The notes under the pieces were generated by a model. It did no database searches. It was not told the origin of the DNA and saw only the letters and a list, made by a program, of their open reading frames with translations. Positions 32,942-42,733 of a stretch of 64,000 nt of DNA are shown in pieces (position 1 is the stretch's first letter; each line of letters starts with the position of its first letter). Location: positions 1 to 64,000 of the forward strand of contig NZ_BMWD01000035.1 of NCBI RefSeq assembly GCF_014651055.1, written 5' to 3'. The DNA is from Streptomyces fructofermentans. Lineage in GTDB: Bacteria > Actinomycetota > Actinomycetes > Streptomycetales > Streptomycetaceae. The translations under genes and the position numbers were made by a program.

Positions 32942-33391
32942 ATGAGCGACGATCTGTCAGACCTGGACGAGATGGGACCCGTCGACTACCTGGTCGTCGA
33001 GTTCCCCGGCAGCCGTATGACAGGGGAGGGCTTCCCCCTGCTCCTCGACCTGGTGGACCGCCGCATCATCCGCATCCTCGACCTGGTGTTCATCCGCAAG
33101 GACGCCGACGGCACCGTGTCGGGGGTGGAGCTCAAGGACCTGGGCGCCGAGGTGGACCTCACCGTCTTCGAGGGCGCCTCGTCCGATCTGCTGGGCCAGG
33201 ACGACATCGACGAGGCGGGCCGTGCGCTCGACCCCGGCAACGCCGCGGGCATCATCGTGTACGAGAACCTCTGGGCGGCCCCCTTCGCGCGGGCCATGCG
33301 CCGCAGCGGCGCGCAGGTCGTGGCGGGCGGGCGCATCCCCGTGCAGGCCCTGCTGGCCTCGCTGGACGCCGTCGAGGCCGAGGCCGGGTGA
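32942..33391 (+). CDS. DUF6325-like small acidic protein
   Basis: This 149-residue protein begins MSDDLSDLDEMGPVDYLVVEFPG. The central region IIRILDLVFIRKDADGTVSGVELKDL and the end YENLWAAPFARAMRRSGAQVVAGGRIP are recognisable as the small family I know as DUF6325. That family has no assigned function and is often found beside SHOCT-domain genes. The fold looks like one alpha/beta domain, soluble and acidic, without signal peptide or membrane helix. An AGGAG seven bases before the ATG at 32942 fixes the start over longer frames. The SHOCT gene follows 75 bases later on the same strand, so the two are probably co-expressed. Confidence 0.78.
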   Translation: MSDDLSDLDEMGPVDYLVVEFPGSRMTGEGFPLLLDLVDRRIIRILDLVFIRKDADGTVSGVELKDLGAEVDLTVFEGASSDLLGQDDIDEAGRALDPGNAAGIIVYENLWAAPFARAMRRSGAQVVAGGRIPVQALLASLDAVEAEAG

Positions 33392-33466
33392 CCGAGGCCG
33401 TCGGATGACCGGCGAGCCCGAGGGCACACGGACCCGTTCCGCACCCATCTCAGGAGTTGAGTGATC

Positions 33467-33751
33467 ATGCCAGGACTTCTCCGGGGCGTCGCCCGGACCG
33501 CGGTCGTCGCCGGCACCGCCACCGCGGTGTCGAACCGGGTGTCGCGCCGCCAGGCCGGCCGCTGGGCGCAGCAGAGCGCCGAGCAGCAGCCGCAGTACGC
33601 GCAGGCGCCCCCTCCTCCGCCGCCGCCCGCCCCGGCCGACGACATGACCAGCAAGATCGACCAGCTCAAGCAGTTGGGCGACCTGAAGGCCCAGGGCATT
33701 CTGACCGAGGCGGAGTTCGCGCAGCAGAAGCAGCGGATCCTCGGAGCCTGA
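33467..33751 (+). CDS. SHOCT-domain protein
   Basis: This 94-residue protein has an N-terminal basic part (MPGLLRGVARTAVVAGTATAV) that may associate with membrane. A Gln-rich segment follows, then an eight-proline run at about 51-58. The C-terminal SHOCT motif (about 64-93) reads KIDQLKQLGDLKAQGILTEA. SHOCT is a short helical-hairpin motif found at protein ends and thought to mediate oligomerisation. The ATG at 33467 is ten bases after AGGAG. A GTG at 33461 is four bases after it and is less likely. It accompanies the DUF6325-like gene. Confidence 0.85.
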   Translation: MPGLLRGVARTAVVAGTATAVSNRVSRRQAGRWAQQSAEQQPQYAQAPPPPPPPAPADDMTSKIDQLKQLGDLKAQGILTEAEFAQQKQRILGA

Positions 33752-34350
33752 GGGTCCGTTCCGCGACCCGCACTCCTCGGCCCGGACGAACGGGCGGCGA
33801 CCGCCGGTGCCGCGGGCGGCGGCGCGCAGTCCGTGTCCGACGCGCCGCGGGCCGGGACACCACAGGTCGAGACGCCCCACGGGGTGGGGGCCGCCCGGCA
33901 GGAGGGGCGACCCCCACCCGTCGGGCACGGACCCGCACGCCGGCTCCCGACCGGACGGGTGACCCGTAATACGTACTGTTCGGCTGCTTTCTGACGCATG
34001 TTCTAAAAACAGGGTTTCTTGTCTGTTACGCATTTCGTCCCATCGGGGCGGGGTGCGGTGGGGGTGGCTTTGGGGGGTGGGTAAGCGGTTGTGGGGTTGG
34101 GGTTGCGGGGTGGGTGTAGTGGCCGTGTAACTCGGAGTAGGGGTGGGTTGGTGTGGTGGGTGGGGGTGGTGGTTCGTCACTGAAATGTCCGCATACGGTA
34201 ACTGCAAGTGGGACATGTCGTGTGGGGGTGGGGTGGTGGCGGAGGCTGTGGGTCCTCGGCACGAAGCCGGGGTTCGCACATCGCCTGCTGTACTGCCGCC
34301 GGTCAGGGCCGGGGGCGGGTGTGGTGGGCCAGTACCTGGAGGACGGTTTT
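33752..34350. other. gene-free interval with a G/T-rich block (599 bases)
   Basis: No coding region is supported. The segment 33966-34036 is unusually AT-rich for this window and could hold a promoter. It is followed at 34044-34175 by a strongly strand-asymmetric block of G and T with many runs of three to six G. Beyond that, a short inverted repeat pairs ATGTCC (34185-34190) with GGACAT (34211-34216). A GGAGGA ribosome-binding site for the lamin-tail gene is at 34338-34343. Confidence 0.65.
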
Positions 34351-34881
34351 ATGTCTTCTCGTTCCATCCGTCGTTCGGTGGCCGTGACGCTCGCGGTGGG
34401 TGCCGTGGTGGGGGCGGCGGCGCTGCCGGCGACCGCCGCCGACGGTCCCGGTCGTGACCGCGACCGTGACCGTTCGCGTGTGGTGATCAGTGCGGTGCAG
34501 TACGACTCGCCGGGCTTCGACAACGGTTCGAACCGTTCGCTGAACCGTGAGTGGGTGGACATCACCAACCGGGGCCGGCACGCGGTGAACCTGAGCGGGT
34601 GGAAGCTGTCGGACCGTGCGGGGCACACGTTCACGTTCCGTCACTTCCGGCTGGACGGCCGGTCCACGGTCCGTGTCCACACCGGGGTCGGCCGTGACAC
34701 GCACCGTGACGTGTTCCAGGACCGCCGCACCTATGTGTGGGACAACCGGTCGGGCACCGCGACGCTCACCAACCAGCGGGGCCGGTTCGTCGACGACGCC
34801 TCGTGGGGCCGCCACGGCCGTCCGGGCGACGGACGCGGTCACGACGGCCGCGGCAACGACCGCCCCGGCAACCGCCACTGA
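34351..34881 (+). CDS. secreted lamin-tail-domain protein
   Basis: This 176-residue protein has a classical signal peptide (basic MSSRSIRRS, hydrophobic VAVTLAVGAVVGAAALP, cleavage near ATAA). One lamin-tail domain follows at about 45-150, with the hallmark REWVDITNRGRHAVNLSGWKL and the later FRLDGRSTVRVHTG and ATLTNQRGRFVDDASW strands. The tail is Arg/Asp/Gly/His-rich. In bacteria such domains occur on secreted or surface proteins and probably bind other proteins or nucleic acids. I know no enzymatic role. The ATG has GGAGGA eight bases upstream. The gene is monocistronic between a long upstream interval and a hairpin terminator. Confidence 0.88.
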   Translation: MSSRSIRRSVAVTLAVGAVVGAAALPATAADGPGRDRDRDRSRVVISAVQYDSPGFDNGSNRSLNREWVDITNRGRHAVNLSGWKLSDRAGHTFTFRHFRLDGRSTVRVHTGVGRDTHRDVFQDRRTYVWDNRSGTATLTNQRGRFVDDASWGRHGRPGDGRGHDGRGNDRPGNRH

Positions 34882-34973
34882 CCCACCCGCGACCGGGGCA
34901 GCACTGACCCACCGCCCCGCCTGACCCACCACCACCGGGACCACCGACCACCACAACGGTGTCCCACCCGACG

Positions 34974-35004
34974 TGCGGTGTGCCGACCGAACCGGCACAC
35001 CGCA
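34974..35004 (+). terminator. hairpin terminator of the lamin-tail gene
   Basis: A perfect 12-bp stem pairs 34974-34985 with 34993-35004 around a 7-base loop, 93 bases after the stop codon. No U-tract follows. Confidence 0.75.
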
Positions 35005-35309
35005 CCGTCATGTCCGCACCCGCACGACGGACCCCGCTCACGTACACGCTCATGTTCCGATCATGTGCGGTGGACCGGTAGCCTCGGCCCAGGAGTTGGG
35101 ACGAAGCTCCGTGACCGCACCGGCTGCCCGTCCCGCGCCCACCCACCGGCCCCGCACGGGCCGGTGTCGGGCACAGCCGGCCAGGACCTGCTGGAGCCGC
35201 AGCGCCGACACCGCGGCTCCAGCCGTCCTCCCGCACGGGAACTCCCGCGTCCCGCCGGGAGGACACTCCGCGCGAGGGGCCGACAAGGGGAGCCTCGGTC
35301 CTCGCGCAC

Positions 35310-35346
35310 GGCGGGCCGCCGTCACCCGACCGGACGGCGGCCCGCC
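35310..35346. terminator. 14-bp hairpin in a gene-free interval
   Basis: A perfect 14-bp stem pairs 35310-35323 with 35333-35346 around a 9-base loop. It lies 240 bases past the end of the minus-strand DUF2254 gene, so it may terminate that gene. No coding region is supported in the rest of 35005-35586. Confidence 0.6.
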
Positions 35347-35586
35347 CCTCAAGGGGCGGCATCCGCCGGACACTTCCACGCTACGCCTCCGGCTCCCCCG
35401 CGCCTGCCCCCGGGACACGCGCAATCGCACGGGCGGGACACCTCGGGCCCCGGGGCGCGCGGGTCGGCACGCGGGCCCCACCCGTGACAGTCCGTGCCGC
35501 CTCCCGCCCGGCACGCTCACGGGCATGCGGGCCCGCACACGGTCATCCCGCCGACACCGGGACCACGCCCGCAGTCGCGCCCGCGG

Positions 35587-36888
35587 TCACCGCGCCGGAC
35601 CGGCCGGGCGGTACCGGCCGCCGATCCCCTGGCTGTCGGCCGTCGACGCGAGCGCCCTGTGCCCCGGATCGATGAAGGTCCGCTCGACCGAGTCGCGCAG
35701 CAGGTCCAACTCCGCGCGGACGGCGGGAAGGCGGGATGCCGGCAGCGTGTCGAGCAGCCCTTCGAGCAGTGCCTTCAACCGCCGGCACACCTGCACGGAC
35801 GAGGCGCCGTAGTGCCGGATCTCGGAGACGGCGAGCTGCAGGTAGTCCTCCCAGTCCCGGCCCAGCAGGGCGAGTCGGGGCCTGCCGTCGTCCCCGGCCA
35901 GGACGTAGCGGCCGGGCAGCGGGCTCCTTCCGACGGTGTGCAGGAACGACTCGACGTGGTTGAGGACCTGTACGGCGGTCGAGGGATCGTTCACCGCCGG
36001 GGACAGGGCACGGATGGCGATGTCGACGAGGATCCGCAGGGCGAACGCGGGGTCCTGCTCCACGGTCCGTTCGGCGCCCAGCGCCACCAGGCCCGCCACC
36101 CGCTCCGGATCGGGCGGGGACCCTCCGGATCCGTGGACCTCGACGAGCACGCCGCCGGGCGGTACGAAGTCCCCGATGACGTGCGGCACGACGAGGACGC
36201 AGTCGTGCCGCGAGGCGACGGCCAGCAGCCCGGCCGCGTTGTAGGCCTGGATGGCGCCGCCGCGCGGGGAACGGACGAGTACGACCGGCCCGCCGGTCGC
36301 TTCCGGTGCCTCGCGGGCCGTGGCACCCCGGATCACCGCGGCGCCGCGTACGAAGACCGTCTCGCCCATGCGGCCGACGATGTCCGCGATGGCCACGGGC
36401 CTGAGGTTGTGCGTGAACCGGTTGAGGTAGACGAGGAGCAGCACCAGGCTCACGGCCACGGCCAGGCCGGCCATGGTCACCCCGAGGTCGGGCACGGAGT
36501 CCGCCTCGATGCTGCGCAGCAGGGAGTAGGCGAACGCGAAGGTCCCGGTGAAGGTGGCGAGCACCGTCTTCTGCAGCCGGTCCCGGTACCAGAGGCGCAT
36601 GTACCGGGGCGAGAGCGTCCCGGTCGCCTGCTGGATGACGAGCACGCCGATGGTGACGACGAAGCCGAGCAGTGCCACCATCGCTCCGACGACGGAGCTG
36701 AGGACACCGCTGGCCGTGCTCGCGGAGTAGCGCCAGCCGTCGGGCGGCCAGCCCGATCCGTCCACACTGATGGCGCCCTCGGCGAGCGCGACACCGAGGA
36801 CGAGTCCGATCAGCGGCACGATCCACAGGCTGGCCTTCATGTACTGCCGCAGCCGGAACGCGGAGGCCCAAGGGATCATGCTCCGCAC
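35587..36888 (-). CDS. DUF2254 family membrane protein
   Basis: This 433-residue protein has four N-terminal transmembrane helices (about 18-40, 62-88, 108-128, 135-158) and a 270-residue cytoplasmic part. The N-terminal loop with VTIGVLVIQQATGTLSPRYMRLWYRDRLQK and the later ALRILVDIAIRALSPAVNDPSTAV are characteristic of DUF2254. The function of the family is not established. The GTG at 36888 has a GGAAGGGG ribosome-binding region about eight bases upstream, and a second in-frame ATG lies nine bases inside. It is divergent from the GH15 gene across a 326-base interval. No neighbour suggests its job. Confidence 0.9.
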   Translation of the reverse strand: MRSMIPWASAFRLRQYMKASLWIVPLIGLVLGVALAEGAISVDGSGWPPDGWRYSASTASGVLSSVVGAMVALLGFVVTIGVLVIQQATGTLSPRYMRLWYRDRLQKTVLATFTGTFAFAYSLLRSIEADSVPDLGVTMAGLAVAVSLVLLLVYLNRFTHNLRPVAIADIVGRMGETVFVRGAAVIRGATAREAPEATGGPVVLVRSPRGGAIQAYNAAGLLAVASRHDCVLVVPHVIGDFVPPGGVLVEVHGSGGSPPDPERVAGLVALGAERTVEQDPAFALRILVDIAIRALSPAVNDPSTAVQVLNHVESFLHTVGRSPLPGRYVLAGDDGRPRLALLGRDWEDYLQLAVSEIRHYGASSVQVCRRLKALLEGLLDTLPASRLPAVRAELDLLRDSVERTFIDPGHRALASTADSQGIGGRYRPAGPAR

Positions 36889-37214
36889 ACCGTGCCCCTT
36901 CCTTCGCCTTCCCTCGCGCGGCGGGTTCCCGTGCCCGGCATCGGGCCCGGCGGTCGCCGGCGCGGCGTGCTCGGCTCCCGGCCGGGGACGGCCCTCACCT
37001 CACGTTAGGGCCGGTGGGGGGTGGCCGCAGCGGGACGGGCGCCGATCGCGGGGCCCTCCGCTCGGCGGGCCCGGCCGCGGAACCGCGCATAAGCTACCCG
37101 TAGAACATCGGACCCCCTGTGTCCGCGGACGCCGGTGCGATGGCGACGGCACGGGTCGATTCATGTCCGAGCCGTGCGGGCCGCTGCGTCGGTACCCGGC
37201 GAAAGGGTCTCCTG
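36889..37214. other. divergent promoter interval (326 bases)
   Basis: This gap separates the DUF2254 gene (minus) from the GH15 gene (plus). A less GC-rich stretch at 37085-37110 is the likeliest promoter area. I checked it for SigB-type GNNT/GGGTA pairs on both strands and found none with the right spacing. Confidence 0.55.
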
Positions 37215-39062
37215 ATGGACGAATACCCCCTGATCGAGAACCACGGCCTGATCGGTGATCTGCAGACCGCGGCACTGGTGTCCACCGACGGGACCATCGA
37301 CTGGTTCTGCTGTCCGCGCTTCGATTCGCCGAGTGTCTTCGGCGGGCTGCTGGACAAGAAGAAGGGGGGCCGCTTCAGTATCGGCCCGACCGAGAAGACC
37401 CACGCGACGAAGCAGCTCTACATCCCCGACACCGCGATCCTCGTGACGCGCTTCATGACCGAGTCGGGTACGGGCGAGGTCGTCGACTTCATGCCGGTGA
37501 CCGGAACGACGGCCACCGACCGGCACCGCCTGGTCCGCATGCTGCGGTGCGTGCGGGGCAGCATGACGTTCGAGGGCGAGGTCGCCCCCCGCTTCGACTA
37601 CGGCCGCAAACCCCACACTCTCCATCTCACGCAGCATGGCGCCCTGTTCACGTCGGACGGGCTCGACCTGGCCGTGCACGCCGTCCGGGAGCCGGGCGAC
37701 GAACGGCTGCTGAGGCTGTTCCCCGGTGAACGGGACTTCCACTTCACGCTGACCCTCAAGGCGGGTGAACAGCGCGGTGTGGTGATGGAGTCGTCGCCCG
37801 ACGGCATGCCGCACGAGTTCCGCCTCGCGGAGTTCCAGCAACTCTTCGACGAGACACTGCGCTTCTGGCGGTCGTGGCTGGGCCAGTCGGTCTACACGGG
37901 TCGCTGGCGCGAGGCGGTGGAGCGCTCGGCCGTGACGCTGAAGCTCATGACGTACGCGCCGAGCGGGGCCCTGGTCGCGGCGCCCACGGCGGGACTGCCC
38001 GAGCAGTTGGGCGGTGAGCGCAACTGGGACTACCGGTTCACCTGGATCCGTGACGCCTCGTTCTCGGTGTACGCGCTGCTCGGCCTGGGCTTCAAGGAGG
38101 AGGCGCACGCGTTCATCGGCTGGCTGAGCGACCGGGCCAAGGAGAAGGCGGGCGCCGACAGCGACACGGGCCCGCTGAACATCATGTACCGGGTCGACGG
38201 CTCCTCCGACCTGGTGGAGGAGACCCTGGGGCACTGGGAGGGCTACTGCGGCTCGTCCCCCGTACGCATCGGCAACGGCGCCGCGACCCAGCTCCAACTG
38301 GACATCTACGGCGAGGCGATGGACAGCATCTACTTCGCGAACCAGCACGGCATCAAGCTGGGCACCAAGGGCTGGCGCTCCCTGCACACGCTCCTGGACT
38401 GGCTCGTCGACCACTGGGACCAGCCGGACGAGGGGCTCTGGGAGACGCGGGGCGGCCCGAAGGACTTCACGTACGGCCGGGTGATGTCGTGGGTCGCGTT
38501 CGACCGCGCTCTGCGGCTCGCCGCCGCCAACGGCCGTCCCGCGACGCGCGGACGGTGGACCAGCGAGCGCGACAGGATCTACGAGCAGATCCTGGACCGG
38601 GGCTGGGACCCGGGACGCGAGGCCTTCGTGCAGTACTACGGCAGCGACGTGCTCGACTCCTCGCTGCTGCGGATGCCGACGGTCGGCTTCATCACGCCCG
38701 ACGATCCGATGTGGACCTCCACCCTCGACGCGATGGACCGGGACCTGGTCACGGACAGCCTCGTCTACCGCTACGACCCCCAGTCGTCGCCGGACGGACT
38801 GCGCGGCTCCGAGGGCACGTTCTCGCTGTGCACCTTCATGTACGTCGACGCCCTGGCCAGGGCGGGACGGACCGAGCAGGCCAGGCTCGTGCTGGAGAAG
38901 ATGCTCACGTACGCCAATCATCTGGGCCTGTACTCCGAGGAGATCGACCTGACCGGCCGCCAACTGGGCAACTTCCCGCAGGCCTTCACGCATCTCGCGC
39001 TGATCGACGCGGCGATCACCCTGGACGCGACCCTCAACGCGGCGCGCGGAGCCGGACGGTAG
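37215..39062 (+). CDS. glycoside hydrolase family 15 protein (glucoamylase/trehalase type)
   Basis: This 615-residue cytosolic enzyme without a signal peptide hydrolyses alpha-glucosidic bonds. Actinobacterial GH15 members of this form include trehalases, so the substrate may be trehalose or a short alpha-glucan. The N-terminal beta-sandwich starts with YPLIENHGLIGDLQTAALV and has DGTIDWFCCPRFDSPSVF. The (alpha/alpha)6 barrel carries RNWDYRFTWIRDASFS (substrate-binding Arg/Asp), QLDIYGEAMDSIY and the catalytic acid/base region GSEGTFSLCTFMYV near the end. The ATG at 37215 has GAAAGGG eight bases upstream. An alternative ATG at 37119 adds 32 residues of no family likeness. Small hairpins follow the stop (39101-39119). 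Confidence 0.9.
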   Translation: MDEYPLIENHGLIGDLQTAALVSTDGTIDWFCCPRFDSPSVFGGLLDKKKGGRFSIGPTEKTHATKQLYIPDTAILVTRFMTESGTGEVVDFMPVTGTTATDRHRLVRMLRCVRGSMTFEGEVAPRFDYGRKPHTLHLTQHGALFTSDGLDLAVHAVREPGDERLLRLFPGERDFHFTLTLKAGEQRGVVMESSPDGMPHEFRLAEFQQLFDETLRFWRSWLGQSVYTGRWREAVERSAVTLKLMTYAPSGALVAAPTAGLPEQLGGERNWDYRFTWIRDASFSVYALLGLGFKEEAHAFIGWLSDRAKEKAGADSDTGPLNIMYRVDGSSDLVEETLGHWEGYCGSSPVRIGNGAATQLQLDIYGEAMDSIYFANQHGIKLGTKGWRSLHTLLDWLVDHWDQPDEGLWETRGGPKDFTYGRVMSWVAFDRALRLAAANGRPATRGRWTSERDRIYEQILDRGWDPGREAFVQYYGSDVLDSSLLRMPTVGFITPDDPMWTSTLDAMDRDLVTDSLVYRYDPQSSPDGLRGSEGTFSLCTFMYVDALARAGRTEQARLVLEKMLTYANHLGLYSEEIDLTGRQLGNFPQAFTHLALIDAAITLDATLNAARGAGR

Positions 39063-39100
39063 AGGCCCGGGTCGGGCGGGTCCTGCGCGCCCGCCTCCCG

Positions 39101-39119
39101 CTTCTCGCCGGACGAGAAG
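39101..39119. terminator. short hairpin between convergent genes
   Basis: A 7-bp stem pairs 39101-39107 with 39113-39119 around a 5-base loop, between the GH15 gene (plus) and cydB (minus). It is weak but well placed for bidirectional termination. Confidence 0.4.
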
Positions 39120-39180
39120 GACGCGGCGCCCCTGCCCATGGCGCCGCGACGCCGCGGCACGCGCCGTGAGTCCTCAGTCG

Positions 39181-40227
39181 TCAGTCCTCAGTGGAGGGTC
39201 CGCTGCCGTCCCGGCGCAGCTCGGACTCGGTGAGTTCACGCAGCTCGCCGCGCGTGTCCAGCCAGTACAGGAGGGCGACGGCGGGGACGACGAGCACCAG
39301 GGCGACGAGGGTCACGATCGCCAGCCAGGTCAGCGTGGCGGGCGCGCCCGCCGCGTCGGAGACGGTGAGCGAGGTCGGGATCAGATAGGGGCGTTGGGCC
39401 ATGCCCCAGGCGATGACGGCGAAGGCGACGACGGAGACCGCCGCGACGCGCGCCGCCGCGTGCGGTGTCCGCCGGAGCAGCCACGCCGAGACGAGGCTCG
39501 CGGCCCCGGCCAGGACGACGAAGACCAGCCCGGCTCCACGGGTGAGGCCGCGCCACACGTACGGGGCGTCCTGGTGGGTGACGAGGAGGGTGAGTACCGC
39601 GAGTGCGGCGAGGACGGCCAGTGCGCCGAGGGCGCGCTGACGGAAGTGGCCGACCAGGTCGGGCGCGTCGAACCGGTGGGCGTCCCCGGCGAGGAAGACC
39701 GCGCCGAGGAAGGCGGTCGCGGCGACGGCGAGCAGCCCGAACATGACGGAGGTGGGGTTGGACCAGGCGTCCGCCGTGGCTTCGGTGCCGACCGACACCC
39801 GCCCCGAGGCGATGCCGCCCGCGGCGGCGCCCAGGAAGAAGGGGGTGACCAGGGAGGCCACGGCGAACACGGCACCGTAGAGGCGTCGGCCCGCGAGCCG
39901 GCTGGAGAGCTTGCGGAAGGCGAAGCCGGCGCCCCGCAGCACCATGCCCACGACGGCCAGCGCCAGGGGGAGCCACATCGCGGAGAACACGGTCTGGAAC
40001 ACGGTCGGGAAGCCGGTCCACATGATGACGAGGATGAAGACCAGCCAGACGTTGTTGACCTCCCACACGGGGGCCATGGCGTGGTCGATCAGCCACCGGG
40101 GGCGCCTGCCGCGTTCCGCGCCCCCTGCGGTCAGGTCCCAGAATCCGGCCCCGTAGTCGGTGCCGCCCGCGCACGCGTAGGCGGCCACGGCGAGCAGCAG
40201 CACGACGGCGATGAGGTCGGCGGTCAC
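39181..40227 (-). CDS. cydB: cytochrome bd ubiquinol oxidase subunit II
   Basis: This 348-residue integral membrane subunit of the bd-type terminal oxidase, a proton-motive quinol:oxygen oxidoreductase, stabilises subunit I and its haems. It has about nine transmembrane helices. Family landmarks are YACAGGTDYGAGFWDLTAGG at about 17-36 and AMAPVWEVNNVWLVF at about 50-64, including the conserved Trp/Glu/Asn cluster. The GTG start overlaps the cydA stop by four bases (GTGA), so translation is coupled. The frame stays open far upstream through cydA, but that extension is antisense-like in composition and was excluded. Gene order cydA-cydB is the standard one. The cydDC transporter usually needed for assembly is not in this window. 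Confidence 0.95.
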   Translation of the reverse strand: MTADLIAVVLLLAVAAYACAGGTDYGAGFWDLTAGGAERGRRPRWLIDHAMAPVWEVNNVWLVFILVIMWTGFPTVFQTVFSAMWLPLALAVVGMVLRGAGFAFRKLSSRLAGRRLYGAVFAVASLVTPFFLGAAAGGIASGRVSVGTEATADAWSNPTSVMFGLLAVAATAFLGAVFLAGDAHRFDAPDLVGHFRQRALGALAVLAALAVLTLLVTHQDAPYVWRGLTRGAGLVFVVLAGAASLVSAWLLRRTPHAAARVAAVSVVAFAVIAWGMAQRPYLIPTSLTVSDAAGAPATLTWLAIVTLVALVLVVPAVALLYWLDTRGELRELTESELRRDGSGPSTED

Positions 40228-41693
40228 GGCCGGTCCCCCGGCCGGGTCGGTCCGCCGCCGGCGGACGCGTCGCCCGCGGGTACGGGTGCCCTCGGTCCGT
40301 AGGGGGTGTCCTCCTCCGGCGCCCGGGCGGAGGCGGCGGCACCCGCGTCGGCGAGTCGCCAGCGGGTGCGCATCTTGAGGAGTACGGCGAGCAGCGAGCC
40401 GAAGACGAACACGTACACGACGACCACCACGCCGAGCATGATCCACAGAGTGGTGGAGCGGGTGGCGGTCACCGCGTCGGCGACCCGCATGTTCTGGTAG
40501 ACGATCCAGGGCTGGCGTGCCACCTCGCTGGCGATCCAGCCGCATTCGACGGCCACCACGGAGGCGACGCCCGCGCACGCCGCGCTGCCGTAGAACCACT
40601 TGGACGCGGGTGCCCTGCGGTGCCTCAGCCACACGAGGCCGTACCAGAGCGCGAGCAGGGCCAGGCCCGAGCCGATGAACACCATGATGTCGAAGGCCCA
40701 GTGGGCGATGGTGGCCTGAACCGCGGTGGGCCGCTCGTCGGCGGGGACGGACGACAGGCCGACCACCTCGGTGTCCGCGCTGAATCCGGCGAGGAAGGAG
40801 TCGAGCAGCGGGATCCTGATGCCGCCGGTGACCGTTCCGTCCTCGTGCAGCCGGCCGAAGATGTACTCGGGTACCCGCGTGTCGGTCTTCCAGACGATCT
40901 CCATCGCGGCGAACTTCACCGGCTGCTCCTGGAACACCGACCGGGCGATGGAGTCGCCCAGGACGAACTGGACCGGTGTGGCGATCGCGGCGAGGGTGAA
41001 GGGGACCGCGAAGCCGAGGCGGTGGTAGTGGTCCCGGCGTCCGCGCAGCCATCCGACCGCGTAGACACCGGCCACCACATAGCCCGCGGTCAGCAGCATC
41101 GCCACGACGAAGTGCCAGTACTGCGGCCCGAACATCGGGGTGAAGATCGCCTTCCAGACGTCGACGTCGACCGGGTTCCCGTCGGCGTCGAGCGAGAAGC
41201 CCCGCGGGGTGTTCATCCAGGAGTTGGCTGCCAGGATGCCGAACGCGCCGAGCAGCGCGGTGGCCGGGAGCGGCAGCCCCAGCAGGAAGTGGGTACGCGG
41301 CTTCAGCCGTCGCCAGCCGTACAGGTAGATGGCGATGAGGACGGCCTCGAGGAAGAACGCCCAGGCCTCCACACCGAATCCGATGCCGAACACATCGCCC
41401 CACCGGCCCATCAGACCGGGCCAGAGCAGTCCGAACTCGAAGGAGAGAACGGTGCCGGTGACCACTCCGACCGCGAACTGCACGGCCATCACGGCGGACC
41501 AGCGCCGGGCCAGCAGGAGGGCTGTGGCGTCCTTGCGGCGCAGCCCGATGCCGTGCATGACCAGCGTGATGAGGGGGAGCGCCACCCCGAGCGGCACCAG
41601 GATGATGTGGGAGGCCAGGGTGAAGGCCATGAGTTCGCGGGCCGGGAGGAGTTGGGCCGGGGCGTCCGACAGCAGTTGGACGGAGGTGTGCAT
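40224..41693 (-). CDS. cydA: cytochrome bd ubiquinol oxidase subunit I
   Basis: This 489-residue haem-carrying subunit of the high-affinity bd oxidase uses (mena)quinol to reduce O2 to water. Nine hydrophobic helices are visible. Expected ligand regions are present: the early His in ELMAFTLASHI (His29), the His in GPQYWHFVVAML, and the family motif ARQPWIVYQNMR (GRQPW type). The quinol loop between helices 6 and 7 is short, as usual in actinobacterial bd oxidases of the CydAB type. The tail is Pro/Gly-rich and disordered. It lies 36 bases downstream of the SDR gene on the same strand, so it may be transcribed with that upstream block. It overlaps cydB by four bases. Confidence 0.96.
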   Translation of the reverse strand: MHTSVQLLSDAPAQLLPARELMAFTLASHIILVPLGVALPLITLVMHGIGLRRKDATALLLARRWSAVMAVQFAVGVVTGTVLSFEFGLLWPGLMGRWGDVFGIGFGVEAWAFFLEAVLIAIYLYGWRRLKPRTHFLLGLPLPATALLGAFGILAANSWMNTPRGFSLDADGNPVDVDVWKAIFTPMFGPQYWHFVVAMLLTAGYVVAGVYAVGWLRGRRDHYHRLGFAVPFTLAAIATPVQFVLGDSIARSVFQEQPVKFAAMEIVWKTDTRVPEYIFGRLHEDGTVTGGIRIPLLDSFLAGFSADTEVVGLSSVPADERPTAVQATIAHWAFDIMVFIGSGLALLALWYGLVWLRHRRAPASKWFYGSAACAGVASVVAVECGWIASEVARQPWIVYQNMRVADAVTATRSTTLWIMLGVVVVVYVFVFGSLLAVLLKMRTRWRLADAGAAASARAPEEDTPYGPRAPVPAGDASAGGGPTRPGDRP

Positions 41694-41729
41694 GGGAGCC
41701 TTCCCTGTTCGGGGCGTACAGGGAGGTGG

Positions 41730-42569
<840 letters not shown>

Positions 42570-42733
42570 CCTGTGTTGCCTCCCCGCTGCGCGGCTCTCG
42601 TCCGCCCGGCCGCAGCCGGCTGGTCAGGAGGGTCACGCAATCACCGGCTCCGGGGGGCTGCGAGCAGGGCGGGCCGACAGTGGGCCGTTGAGCGGTACTT
42701 CTTCCCCCGTTCGGGCCAGCACCGGCCCGGCCC

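Noticed and set aside
35050..35538. Possible 162-codon gene on the minus strand in the gap after the lamin-tail gene
   Set aside because: Its Arg/Pro/Gly-rich composition has no recognisable segment and no ribosome-binding site; the strong hairpin lies inside it.
40228..41403. Extended start for cydB through the cydA gene
   Set aside because: The extension is out-of-phase antisense-type sequence, and the GTGA overlap with cydA gives the natural start.
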